Both the position numbers and the translations under genes were made by a program. The notes under the pieces are model-generated. The model saw only the letters and a program-made list of their open reading frames with translations. It did not search any database and had not been told where the DNA came from. Positions 8,192 to 16,603 of a stretch of DNA of 64,000 bases are shown here, piece after piece. The first letter of the stretch is position 1, and the number at the start of each line of letters is the position of its first letter. This stretch comes from Bacteroidia bacterium (lineage in GTDB: Bacteria; Bacteroidota; Bacteroidia; Cytophagales; Cyclobacteriaceae): contig JAUIAO010000017.1 in the NCBI GenBank assembly GCA_030425425.1, forward strand, positions 1 through 64,000. Direction: 5' to 3'.

Positions 8192-8653
8192 CTCTGAAAA
8201 GACTTTTTTGGAGTAGTCCTTAGCCCAATTGATGATTAATTCCTTTTGACTATCACTTAATCTGGCCTCACCGTGTACCAAGGTGTATGACTTCATAGGC
8301 ATTTCACCCTCTTCAATTTCCTCCTGTATTTCTTTCAGTTTCCTAAGTTTCCTACGCTTTTCGTATGTCTGCCAATTCGAAAAATTGAGCTCATCTCTTC
8401 CCTCCTCTATGTGATCAAACAAAAAACCGGAGACTGGAGAAATTTTAGAATACCAGGGATATTTGGTTTCCATAGAATGACAATCATAGCATGAAGCCCT
8501 CAGCAATCCTGCGACTTCTGCATCCACCTGAGTATTCATCAGTAAATCATCTGGGTTATTCTCCCTGTTATCTGGAGCATCAGGCCCCATAAACTGCAAA
8601 AGGATCACCACTACTGCGATGATCCCAATGATATATTTGACAATCTTATTCAC
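8189..8653 (-). CDS. Haem-binding domain (haem_bd) membrane-anchored protein
   Basis: 154 residues. An N-terminal hydrophobic anchor (residues 5-22) is followed by a single c-type haem motif CYDCH near residue 55 and the KYPWYSKISPVSGFLFDHI stretch typical of PF14376 haem_bd proteins. Predicted to sit in the inner membrane facing the periplasm. Its start overlaps the end of the upstream cytochrome-like gene by 8 nt, so the two are translated together and probably act in the same electron-transfer or haem-sensing step. Confidence 0.87.
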   Translation of the reverse strand: MNKIVKYIIGIIAVVVILLQFMGPDAPDNRENNPDDLLMNTQVDAEVAGLLRASCYDCHSMETKYPWYSKISPVSGFLFDHIEEGRDELNFSNWQTYEKRRKLRKLKEIQEEIEEGEMPMKSYTLVHGEARLSDSQKELIINWAKDYSKKVFSE

Positions 8654-9062
8654 CCATCAAGTTGTTTGAAGTCATTTCTGCCCAACTTTTCAGAATCGTG
8701 GTTTCTTCATCACTCATTTTCAAATGAGGATATTTTGCCACTATTTTCTTTGGAGGCATTTTACCTTCTTCCAATACTTCAATGATTTCATCCAGCACAG
8801 CTACCATATCTGCAGGGTCCATACCTTGTAATTTTTCCCACATCAGGTCTTCCTTGGCATCATCACTTTTGCCACTTGGCGAATGACACCCAAGGCATTT
8901 GTTATTAATCACATTAACTACAGAAATCGGGTATGCAAAGACGGTTTCAGTATCATTTTGAGGAACTAAAAGAACTTTTGCCTCTTCTTTTTGCGCTTGT
9001 GCCTGATTGATGCCTATGAACATGAATCCAGCAACTAAAATCAGTAAAGAAATTTTCTTCAT
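8646..9062 (-). CDS. Small periplasmic c-type cytochrome-like protein
   Basis: 138 residues with a signal peptide (residues 1-23, ending QAQA) and one haem-attachment motif CLGCH near residue 56, followed by PSGKSDDAKEDLMWEKL and a KMPPKK segment that may supply the distal Met ligand. Similar proteins occur beside haem_bd proteins in Bacteroidota. Overlaps the next gene. Electron partner unknown. Confidence 0.82.
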   Translation of the reverse strand: MKKISLLILVAGFMFIGINQAQAQKEEAKVLLVPQNDTETVFAYPISVVNVINNKCLGCHSPSGKSDDAKEDLMWEKLQGMDPADMVAVLDEIIEVLEEGKMPPKKIVAKYPHLKMSDEETTILKSWAEMTSNNLMGE

Positions 9063-9147
9063 TGGAATAGTTATTTTTTTCTGACAATTTATGAAATCAT
9101 CATTAAAGAGCGAAAGCTAACGGGGTTAATTTATGTTTATACACACA

Positions 9148-10188
9148 TCACCTGTGATATCTCAGAACCGTATACTGTTCGATGAAAGACTTGAGCTGAG
9201 AATCTGATCCCAAAACGATCAAATAGTCATCTTCGCCAATAAATGTGTCGGCCCCCGGACCTGGGATTAACCCCTTGATATTGTCTTTTACGCCTATGAC
9301 AGTGACTCCCGTGTTGGTTGGGATATTGAGATCTTTCAGCGTTTTATCTTTATAATCAGCTTTCAGTACATCATATCCTACTTCTTCCAAATGGTAGCTG
9401 GTACCCGAAACACCATTCAATAAATCCAAAAATTCAATTACAATAGGTTTGGTAATAAGCTGAGCCATAAACAGTCCACCGAGTGCATCTGGCATCACCA
9501 CTTTGTTGGCTCCAGCACGGAAAAGTTTGCTCTCAGTTTCAGAACTTGAAGCCCTCGCAATAATTCTGATGTTTTCATTTAGGTGCCTTGCTGTGAGTGT
9601 AATAAACACGTTAGCTGCATCCGAAGGAGTAGTAATGATGATAACAGCTGCTCGTTCTATTCCCACAGTTTTCAGGTTATCATCCACAGTAGCATCACCC
9701 ACAAACCACTTCATCCTTTCAGGAATCTGATGCTGAATGTCAGGATCATTGTCGATGATGACAAAAGGTTGTCCATTTTTGTCCAATTCTTCTGCAGCCC
9801 GGCTTCCATTTCGGCCATAGCCACATACGATCACATGATTTCTTAGTTTGCTGATTTCCATACCTGACCTGTAGTTTTTAAAGATTGAATTGAGCTTACC
9901 CTCAAAAAAATAGCTAGATACCACGGAGACTACATAGGCAAATAACCCAAGGTTCATCAGAATATATACCGAAGTAAATACTCTCCCGGCAGGACTGAGT
10001 TCTTGCACTTCTGTGAAGCCCACTGTTCCCACTGTAATCACTGTCATATACAGGGCATTGACGAAATTAAGGTTTTCAATAGTAGAAAAACCAATGAGTC
10101 CAATACTCACAGTAAAAATAAATAGCCCAAAAGCCGTAATCAGACTTCTGAGATGTTTATTCATGTATTCTTTTACATTGATAGCCAT
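9148..10188 (-). CDS. Two-TM potassium channel with RCK (TrkA-N/TrkA-C) domains
   Basis: 346 residues. Two membrane helices (about 15-33 and 70-92) bracket a pore loop with filter-like TVGTVGFTEV, a variant of TVGYGD with Phe for Tyr. An RCK nucleotide-binding domain starts at HVIVCGYGRNGSRAAEEL (GxGxxG, residue ~118) with a TrkA-C domain at about 260-340. Such channels gate K+ flow by ligand binding to RCK. Single gene between the cytochrome pair and the DUF4199 operon. Confidence 0.9.
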   Translation of the reverse strand: MAINVKEYMNKHLRSLITAFGLFIFTVSIGLIGFSTIENLNFVNALYMTVITVGTVGFTEVQELSPAGRVFTSVYILMNLGLFAYVVSVVSSYFFEGKLNSIFKNYRSGMEISKLRNHVIVCGYGRNGSRAAEELDKNGQPFVIIDNDPDIQHQIPERMKWFVGDATVDDNLKTVGIERAAVIIITTPSDAANVFITLTARHLNENIRIIARASSSETESKLFRAGANKVVMPDALGGLFMAQLITKPIVIEFLDLLNGVSGTSYHLEEVGYDVLKADYKDKTLKDLNIPTNTGVTVIGVKDNIKGLIPGPGADTFIGEDDYLIVLGSDSQLKSFIEQYTVLRYHR

Positions 10189-10287
10189 GGTAATTGCTTA
10201 TGACATATAATGAGCATGAGGTCACAACATCATTGACATTATAACCTCAATATCAAGCTGCCTTGTGTTTAAGTGCGCTCCATCCTC

Positions 10288-10321
10288 TGTGGGAAATTGA
10301 AAATTAACCAATTATCCCACA
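10288..10321. other. Hairpin downstream of the DUF4199 gene
   Basis: TGTGGGA (10288-10294) pairs with TCCCACA (10315-10321), with a further ATTG/CAAT pairing inside. It lies between the end of the DUF4199 gene and the K+ channel start. No T run follows on either strand, so termination is uncertain. Confidence 0.3.
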
Positions 10322-10350
10322 CCTTGGCTATCAAGAGTCAGACTTATTTT

Positions 10351-10887
10351 CTACGACGCTTTTCTTTTTAGAATGAGGGCTGATATAATTGCGACAATCA
10401 AGCCTATTGGGAATATTTCCATGAAAGTGATGCCTGCCATCACAACAGGGTTCTCATACATTTCCATCCATTCTCGCATTTCTTTTTGCTTTTGGGCAAT
10501 CTCGTCTGTGGATAGGCCAGCTTCTTTGTATTGCATCACCTGATACTCTGCATACTGATCTGCAAAATCGGGCATGAAATTGGGATAGTAAATCATCCAC
10601 CCAACGACATAAATCACAGATGCCACCAGCACGATATAAAGTCCCATGACAAAGGCCGACTTAAACGAGATCACTCCACTTAGCTCTTTATCCCTATGTC
10701 TTTTGATACCAATGAATACTGCGGTAAGCGCCAGGATCATGGCGGCATACCCCAAAAACTCTCCCTGAGAGAAATCATACGGTTCGCCTTCTTGCTGAGG
10801 AAATAATAACTGTCCCAGCCACCAGCTGGTGGTCATTACCAGAGCTCCTATGGCTCCAAATTTCAGTGCATGTTTAAAATTTTTCAT
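10351..10887 (-). CDS. DUF4199 membrane protein
   Basis: 178 residues with four hydrophobic segments (about 9-27, 45-63, 80-102, 147-170) and a long soluble loop between the third and fourth containing ADQYAEYQVMQYKEAGLS. This matches the Bacteroidota DUF4199 family, of unknown function. It begins 2 nt after the VOC gene stop, so it is the last gene of a LuxR-VOC-DUF4199 unit. Confidence 0.85.
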   Translation of the reverse strand: MKNFKHALKFGAIGALVMTTSWWLGQLLFPQQEGEPYDFSQGEFLGYAAMILALTAVFIGIKRHRDKELSGVISFKSAFVMGLYIVLVASVIYVVGWMIYYPNFMPDFADQYAEYQVMQYKEAGLSTDEIAQKQKEMREWMEMYENPVVMAGITFMEIFPIGLIVAIISALILKRKAS

Positions 10888-10889
10888 TA

Positions 10890-11252
10890 TTATTCGTTGT
10901 TTGAGAGTATTCCAATCATATTTCCACCTGGATCTTTTACCCAGGCGAAGAATTGCCCATTTCCAGTAGGCAAAGGACCAATGTGATTTTGCCCTCCATT
11001 CGCTTCGATTTCTTTAATCGATTTGCCGATACTTTTCACTTCTATATAAAACATGATATACTGGTGTGGCTCATGTCCCAGCGAAGTGATACTTCCTGGT
11101 ATGCCTGCTTTGGATTTCGTGTCTACCTGCACATTATGTTTTGCTGGTTTCATTTCCCAGCCAAACACCTTCTGATAAAACTCTTGTGTTCTGGCACTGT
11201 CCAGGCAGCCTATTTCGAAATGCACCACAGGACTTCCTTCTTGATTTTCCAT
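10890..11252 (-). CDS. VOC-superfamily (glyoxalase-like) protein
   Basis: 120 residues, one full VOC unit with the two beta-alpha-beta-beta-beta modules: VVHFEIGCLDSARTQEFYQK ... and YIMFYIEVKSIGKSI ... FAWVKDPGGNMIGI. The start HFEI and final DPGGNMIGI positions carry the usual metal or substrate-contact sites. Could be a lyase, dioxygenase or binding protein; substrate cannot be told. Probably co-transcribed with the flanking genes. Confidence 0.87.
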   Translation of the reverse strand: MENQEGSPVVHFEIGCLDSARTQEFYQKVFGWEMKPAKHNVQVDTKSKAGIPGSITSLGHEPHQYIMFYIEVKSIGKSIKEIEANGGQNHIGPLPTGNGQFFAWVKDPGGNMIGILSNNE

Positions 11253-11327
11253 TTATTGATAAATTGATTGAGCTTCAATAATGACCCTATTTGAGTAAAA
11301 TCCTGTCATACTTTCGGGTGATTTGTG

Positions 11328-11753
11328 CTAATTCACCTTTTCGGATGAAGATAAAATGGCCAATTCCTGAGCTTTTTGTATCGCCTGAGTCCTTCGCGAT
11401 ACACCCAGTTTTTGATAAATTTTTGCTAAATGAGTTTTGATTGTATTCAATGAAACAAACAACTCATCAGCAATTTGCTGGTTGGTCAACCCTTCGGAAA
11501 GCAATCTCAGGACTTCAATTTCACGATCACTCAGCTTGCTGGCTCTTGCCTTTTCCTGATTTACTATCGATACTTCTCTGAGCTTGATGAATTGTAATCC
11601 TAACCAAACTCCAATTCCTAAAAACACAAGGGCGATGAATCCTCCAAATACTTCAAGACGAATATCCCTGATCATGGCTTTGTACTGCACCATCTGAAGC
11701 AATAACAGCAACAACCCCATCACACCCCCGTAAATCAGATATGTCCTCTTCAT
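11328..11753 (-). CDS. Membrane-anchored LuxR-family regulator
   Basis: 141 residues. Two hydrophobic helices at the N-terminus (about 5-22 and 34-55) precede a linker and a C-terminal LuxR/FixJ helix-turn-helix (LSDREIEVLRLLSEGLTNQQ, residues ~74-130). There is no receiver domain, so the signal is probably sensed at or through the membrane. Heads a unit with VOC and DUF4199 genes (75-nt gap to VOC). Divergent from the membrane gene at 11893, with an inverted repeat between them. Confidence 0.88.
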   Translation of the reverse strand: MKRTYLIYGGVMGLLLLLLQMVQYKAMIRDIRLEVFGGFIALVFLGIGVWLGLQFIKLREVSIVNQEKARASKLSDREIEVLRLLSEGLTNQQIADELFVSLNTIKTHLAKIYQKLGVSRRTQAIQKAQELAILSSSEKVN

Positions 11754-11840
11754 AGTTTAGTTGCTCAATGCATTTTTTACAATTGTGTATGCATGATCAA
11801 ATTGCATTAAATTATCATTTTGGGTTGATTTCTGTGTGAT

Positions 11841-11865
11841 ATCAATGCAATGAATCGGCATTGAT
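11841..11865. promoter_or_regulatory. Inverted repeat between divergent genes
   Basis: ATCAATGC (11841-11848) and GCATTGAT (11858-11865) form a perfect 8-bp inverted repeat with a 9-nt spacer. Further AATGCA or TTGCAT cores lie in the same 140-bp divergent gap. It is a candidate operator for the adjacent LuxR-type protein; this is inference. Confidence 0.4.
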
Positions 11866-11892
11866 TGCCTTTAAAGATAATAGAGATTTTTT

Positions 11893-12279
11893 ATGGTTCG
11901 TGTGAAGACATTGGTCCTGTGCTTACTGGTTAGTTCTTTATTTGGATATTTAGAATGGGGTAAGGAACATGCTCAATTCCTTTGTGTCATAGAATGGGAA
12001 ATCTTACAAAAGATTGCTACTGATCCACTTTCAGTTTTACACCCGTTAGTTTTATTACCTATGCTTGGCCAACTACTGCTTCTAGCTTATCTGATCATTC
12101 GCAAGCCAAACATATGGCTGCTGAGAATCGGGATTGGGAGTATCGCTATATTAATAGTCTTAATCCTGATAGTCGGTATTCTGGCCGCCAACTTGAAAAT
12201 TATCATTTCCATTGTGCCTTTTCTCATACTTTCATTTTTCACCATCAGAGCATCAAAAAACCTTCTTTCACATCTTTGA
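11893..12279 (+). CDS. Small membrane protein of unknown function
   Basis: 128 residues with four hydrophobic segments (about 5-20, 48-68, 75-98, 102-120) and little soluble sequence. No family recognised. Divergent from the LuxR-family gene, sharing its 140-bp control region; its 3' end overlaps the convergent M48 gene by 12 nt. Confidence 0.6.
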   Translation: MVRVKTLVLCLLVSSLFGYLEWGKEHAQFLCVIEWEILQKIATDPLSVLHPLVLLPMLGQLLLLAYLIIRKPNIWLLRIGIGSIAILIVLILIVGILAANLKIIISIVPFLILSFFTIRASKNLLSHL

Positions 12280-13506
12280 CAACATGGCTTTCACGCGCTG
12301 CAGCAATGGAGGATGTGAATAGTTCATAAACACATAGGCCGGATGTGGAGTAAGATTTGACAGGTGATCACTACTCATTTTTTTGAGCGCATTGATCAAT
12401 GGCTCACCGTCGTAAGTCGACACGGCATACGCATCCGCTTCGTATTCATTTTTTCTACTGATGACATTGCCGAAAATCGATAACACTCTGGAGAGTGGAG
12501 TGTATAGAATGAAAAAAGCAAGAATGTTTAAATGAATAGCGGAAACACTCCCACCCATGGCTTCACTCACTTCACCATTGAATATCATCAATGACATGAG
12601 GTAAAGCATGAACCCCATAGAAGCAATGCTGATGATCGTACCTAATATAATGTGCTTTTTCTTGTAATGCCCTACTTCATGAGCGAATACTGCGGTTAGC
12701 TCTTCGGTAGTATGCTTTTCGATTAACGTATCGAACAGAACCACTTTTTTCTTTTTTCCCAAACCGGAGAAGAAAGCATTCCCCTTACTGCTACGCTTTG
12801 AGCCATCCATTACGAAGATATTGGTCAATGGGAATCCTACTTTCTGGCTGTAATTTTCAATAGAAGTCCGCAATTCGCCTTCAGCGATTGGAGTCAACTT
12901 ATTGAACAATGGCAGTAATAAAGAGGTGTAAAAAACATTCAATAGTAACACAAAAATGGTTGCTACTACCCAAAAGTAAATCCAGAAATCGGTACCCATG
13001 AAATCTATCAAGTAGATCAGTAATGTCAACAATCCTCCTCCGATAAGGATTGTCAAAACATAACCTTTGACTTTATCCATCCAGAATGTTTTGATGGTCA
13101 TTTTGTTGAAACCAAAACGCTCTTCGATGACAAAATTCTGATAAAGTGAAAATGGAATTCCGATGAGATCACTAAGGATAAAAATCACTCCAAAAAACAC
13201 CAACGTGGTGATTAATTCAGAGTCTGTAAACGCTCTGATCCATTCATCTAGCAGACCAAACCATCCTAGCCATATAGCTAAAAACATCAGCACAAAACTG
13301 AATACAGCAGAAAAAACCGCAAATTGATCTGTGACCCGATGATATTCCTGTGATTTGGCATATTGCTCCTGATCATAGATGCCTTCCAATTCACTTGGAA
13401 TGGCTTTCCTTGCACTTTTTGAATTCAAAAAATTCAAAACGCGCTCCAATAAAAAGTCTGCCGAAATGATTCCTAATAGAATAGTAAAAATGACTTGCTC
13501 GCTCAT
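12268..13506 (-). CDS. M48 family metallopeptidase (Ste24/CAAX protease-like)
   Basis: 412 residues, the normal Ste24 length. Several membrane helices lead to the catalytic zinc motif AVFAHEVGHYKKKH (HExxH, near residue 280), followed by a third ligand region NEYEADAYAV. The segment KRSSKGNAFFSGLGKKKKVV just before the motif is characteristic of the family. Acts in the inner membrane on membrane-linked or misfolded proteins. A -7 promoter box lies 4 nt before the ATG. Confidence 0.95.
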   Translation of the reverse strand: MSEQVIFTILLGIISADFLLERVLNFLNSKSARKAIPSELEGIYDQEQYAKSQEYHRVTDQFAVFSAVFSFVLMFLAIWLGWFGLLDEWIRAFTDSELITTLVFFGVIFILSDLIGIPFSLYQNFVIEERFGFNKMTIKTFWMDKVKGYVLTILIGGGLLTLLIYLIDFMGTDFWIYFWVVATIFVLLLNVFYTSLLLPLFNKLTPIAEGELRTSIENYSQKVGFPLTNIFVMDGSKRSSKGNAFFSGLGKKKKVVLFDTLIEKHTTEELTAVFAHEVGHYKKKHIILGTIISIASMGFMLYLMSLMIFNGEVSEAMGGSVSAIHLNILAFFILYTPLSRVLSIFGNVISRKNEYEADAYAVSTYDGEPLINALKKMSSDHLSNLTPHPAYVFMNYSHPPLLQRVKAMLSKM

Positions 13507-13510
13507 GAGG

Positions 13511-13518
13511 CAAACTTA
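13511..13518 (-). promoter_or_regulatory. -7 promoter box of the M48 gene
   Basis: TAAGTTTG on the minus strand matches TAnnTTTG exactly and ends four bases (CCTC) before the ATG at 13506, which would put the transcript start at or near the A of the start codon. Confidence 0.45.
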
Positions 13519-13678
13519 GGGGATTAGACTATACTGTGGATTGGTAAAGTTTAGAAGTTTTAGTTTTTAGAAATGTTTGTAAGTCTTCATAAATCAAAGC
13601 TGTGCCCAATGAGATTACTGACTTGATTGGTTGATGAATTCATCCATTGAATCTGGGAAAAATATGCCGGTTATTGAT

Positions 13679-14437
13679 TTAGAAGTATCCGTAATATTCT
13701 AATAGAATAATTGAAGCATTATGAGTGAAATGAATCAACATCCCGTAGAACATAGAAGAATATTTACTTCTAAAATACGCCAGCATCAGCCCAAAAGGGA
13801 TTATCCAAAAAAGGCTTATCAAAGAGAAATGGACCAAACCAAATAAGAACGCCGATCCTAAAATGGCAGATTTCCTGCCAGCTATGACTTCTATATTATT
13901 GAATACAAACCCTCTGAATGCTAGTTCTTCAAATAAAGCTGGACACACAGCTACTATCAAAATAGCGAACGGAAGAGGATATTGGGTATCCTCAAACATT
14001 GGCATATATACATATACCTCTTCGAATAAGATCCTGTTGATATGACTTACACTATATGATACCACAACCGCTGTAACAATACCAATCAGGATCATCAATA
14101 GTATAAGCTCTGGCCTCAGAGATTTTGGGAAAACCTTGTGCCAAATACCAGGCTGTACCACAGCAAAAATGATATCAATCAAAGCAAAAAGAACTGTCCA
14201 AATTACCAAAATCTCAAAAGTGGTATCTGTCAGAGCTTCTACAAGCAGGAGAATAATAGAAAAGAGTGTATAAACAGATAGGTACTGAAGATTTCTTCGA
14301 TACTTGTTTTCCGTTTTTTCATCCTTCTCCTGTAATTGGGTATTTCGCCTACCGCACTGGCTGCAAAATTTAAAAGAAGCGGCTTGTTCACTATTACAAA
14401 ACCGACAAACTTCCTTCATGACCTCTTCAGTTTGCAT
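13679..14437 (-). CDS. CPBP intramembrane protease with N-terminal zinc ribbon
   Basis: 252 residues. A zinc-ribbon (CRFCNSEQAASFKFCSQCGRR, residues ~11-31, CxxC...CxxC) precedes six or so membrane helices. The CPBP (Abi/Rce1) signatures are present: EELAFRGFVFN near residue 168, FGLVHFS near residue 200, and a final H in MLIHFTHN. These are glutamate-dependent membrane proteases. The start overlaps the end of the upstream zinc-ribbon gene by 11 nt, indicating an operon. Confidence 0.9.
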   Translation of the reverse strand: MQTEEVMKEVCRFCNSEQAASFKFCSQCGRRNTQLQEKDEKTENKYRRNLQYLSVYTLFSIILLLVEALTDTTFEILVIWTVLFALIDIIFAVVQPGIWHKVFPKSLRPELILLMILIGIVTAVVVSYSVSHINRILFEEVYVYMPMFEDTQYPLPFAILIVAVCPALFEELAFRGFVFNNIEVIAGRKSAILGSAFLFGLVHFSLISLFWIIPFGLMLAYFRSKYSSMFYGMLIHFTHNASIILLEYYGYF

Positions 14438-14942
14438 TCATTTCCTGCAATTGGGCATTGTATTTTTTGTAGTCGTAGGCAGAGTTCACACCTTTAATAA
14501 AAATCGCGAGAAAAACCCCTTTCATGAGAATCCCTTGAAAAATAAGTGCCGGATCAACGAATATAACAGACAGCTGTAATAAAATCCAAAACACAAATGC
14601 CGCCAAGATTCCCATCAGCGGGTTTTTGTTTACCCATATCAGGCATCCCGTAAAAATCAATGCAGCAATCAAATTGCCGATTCCATCAGCGAAAGTGAAT
14701 TCATCAAACAGATAAAATAACCCTAAGCATGCATTTAAGCCAATGATGATGTATAGCAAGATTTTGACATTCTTCATTTTCTTCTCCGCATCTGTCACTA
14801 TATCCCTTTTGAGTTTGACCCTAAAATGGTATTTATTTATTTCAGTTTCATCTCCTTTTTCCGGATATCCACAATTCGGGCAAAAAATATCCTGTTCTGC
14901 CAGCTCTGATTCACATTGGGAACAAATAATAGATTCTTCCAT
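14427..14942 (-). CDS. Zinc-ribbon membrane protein
   Basis: 171 residues. The N-terminal zinc ribbon has CSQCESEL...CPNCG (residues ~7-26); about four hydrophobic helices follow (58-75, 80-97, 99-120, 130-150). Not assigned to a named family. Overlaps the CPBP protease gene, which also begins with a zinc ribbon, so both may bind a shared partner. Confidence 0.75.
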   Translation of the reverse strand: MEESIICSQCESELAEQDIFCPNCGYPEKGDETEINKYHFRVKLKRDIVTDAEKKMKNVKILLYIIIGLNACLGLFYLFDEFTFADGIGNLIAALIFTGCLIWVNKNPLMGILAAFVFWILLQLSVIFVDPALIFQGILMKGVFLAIFIKGVNSAYDYKKYNAQLQEMNAN

Positions 14943-14991
14943 TGTTAGAAAAGGTTGGTTTCATATCTCCATACCACTTTGAGACATCTTT

Positions 14992-14999
14992 CAAATATA
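14992..14999 (-). promoter_or_regulatory. -7 promoter box of the zinc-ribbon/CPBP operon
   Basis: TATATTTG on the minus strand matches TAnnTTTG and lies 49 nt before the ATG at 14942. The same octamer is used at the methionine riboswitch (33814-33821). No clear -33 element. Confidence 0.4.
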
Positions 15000-15173
15000 G
15001 CCGTTTGTTGGAAAAAATCGATTTTCGTATAAATGATAAACAGCAGATTTTATATTGACGGAAGTCAATCATTTTTTCAATTCCAACCAAATTACCATAA
15101 AGTGGGTATTTCATCTGGTACTAATAAAAACTAATTTTACATAAGATTTCTAAATCGCTAAACATTATACATT

Positions 15174-16550
15174 ATGAAAAATCCGCTAAGAATTTTGATG
15201 ATCCTGGCCACTTTTGCTTTTCTCACCTACTGTGGTGACAAAGAAGAAGATGTGACTCCAGATGATGAAAACAACAATACCACAGACACTACAGGTATTG
15301 ACACCACTAAGAATGAAACTCCGATGACCTCAGAGGAGCACAAAGCTTACATGCAGGATATAGCTGTAGACTTTGTGAACGAAATATCCGGAATGAATGA
15401 CCTTCAGGTAATGGACGCAGCTGTAAACATGGGACAGTATGTAGACCTTAGTGAAGATGAGGGAGGAAGGATATCCAGCAGTTTTGTCACGACATTCAAC
15501 AAATCTCTTGTAGCTCTGGGGAAAGGTAAAATCACTCCTTTACAGTTTGGATATTTGCCGGCAGTAGTTGCTGAAGACCCAGAATCGCTTGAGGAGCTAT
15601 TTGATGAAAACACGGGTGTATTTGAGTGGAATTTCTCCACCGAAGAATTTGATTTTACAGCTAATGAAAGTGGAACAATTGTGTTCAAATTCCCGTCTGA
15701 TGAAACCGTGGATACGAATGACTCAGAACTTACTTTGAGCAATTATACCAGTGTATATATCTCTTCGCCTATTGACGAAGACTACACAGGAGATTTACCT
15801 ACATCACTTGATGTTTCGGTAGAAATAGACGGTACTGAAGTAATGAGCTACGGCTTTGAGGTAGATTACAACAATGAAGGTATTCCAGAGTCATTGACTA
15901 CCTCAATGAGCATGGAGACTTACTCTCTGAGTGTGAGTCTTACAAACACCAACACCAAAGTTGGACAGTCAGTAGAATTCAAAAACAATGATCTTGTTTT
16001 AATCGGAACGTCATTTGAAGCTAATGGTGATTTTTCGGAAGATGCACTCAACTCTGTGGATGAATCCGAAGACCCTACAGATGTAGTTGATAATGGTACG
16101 TTTACCTACACTCTTCTGGATTTGAAAATTACCGGAACGATAGATGTGGCAGGCATGTGGCCGGAAGTGGAAGACGTAGACACATATTACGAACCAGAAT
16201 ATGATGAAAGCAGACCTGATTTAGAAGGGAATGCCGAAATTCTAGAAGACGCACTGAAAGATTACGCATCTCTGGGCATGACTTACGTATCCAGTGGTGA
16301 CAAAGCCGCAGATATGGAGTTTTATACTTTCATAGATAGTGATTCTTACGAATGGGATGGTGTCACCTATACCGATGAATGGATCGAACTTGGTGCCAGA
16401 ATGGTTTTTGAAGACGGTAGTAAAGTCGATGTAGAGGATTTCTTATCAACTGGTTTTGACAGTTTAGAAGATGCTATCAACGACCTAATAAGTGACATTG
16501 AGGATAGCTGGGATGAAGATCTTGGCGATATCGATTTCGGTGACCTGTAA
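15174..16550 (+). CDS. Acidic lipoprotein of unknown function
   Basis: 458 residues. A lipoprotein signal peptide ends at the lipobox-like LTYC (Cys ~21). A low-complexity Asp/Asn/Thr linker (residues 24-50) follows, then a helical part (55-130) and a long beta-rich, strongly acidic body. No recognised domain; the C-terminus is extremely rich in Asp and Glu, which may bind cations. Single gene ending in a strong terminator. Probably exported to the outer membrane or cell surface. Confidence 0.65.
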   Translation: MKNPLRILMILATFAFLTYCGDKEEDVTPDDENNNTTDTTGIDTTKNETPMTSEEHKAYMQDIAVDFVNEISGMNDLQVMDAAVNMGQYVDLSEDEGGRISSSFVTTFNKSLVALGKGKITPLQFGYLPAVVAEDPESLEELFDENTGVFEWNFSTEEFDFTANESGTIVFKFPSDETVDTNDSELTLSNYTSVYISSPIDEDYTGDLPTSLDVSVEIDGTEVMSYGFEVDYNNEGIPESLTTSMSMETYSLSVSLTNTNTKVGQSVEFKNNDLVLIGTSFEANGDFSEDALNSVDESEDPTDVVDNGTFTYTLLDLKITGTIDVAGMWPEVEDVDTYYEPEYDESRPDLEGNAEILEDALKDYASLGMTYVSSGDKAADMEFYTFIDSDSYEWDGVTYTDEWIELGARMVFEDGSKVDVEDFLSTGFDSLEDAINDLISDIEDSWDEDLGDIDFGDL

Positions 16551-16573
16551 TTCTTAGAAGTTATTTAAAAGTG

Positions 16574-16603
16574 AAAAGCTGCCTCGAAAAGGCAGCTTTT
16601 TTT
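16574..16603. terminator. Bidirectional terminator
   Basis: AAAAGCTGCC (16574-16583) and GGCAGCTTTT (16591-16600) form a perfect 10-bp stem with a 7-nt loop; T runs occur on both sides. It separates the lipoprotein gene from the convergent DUF4249 gene. Confidence 0.9.
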
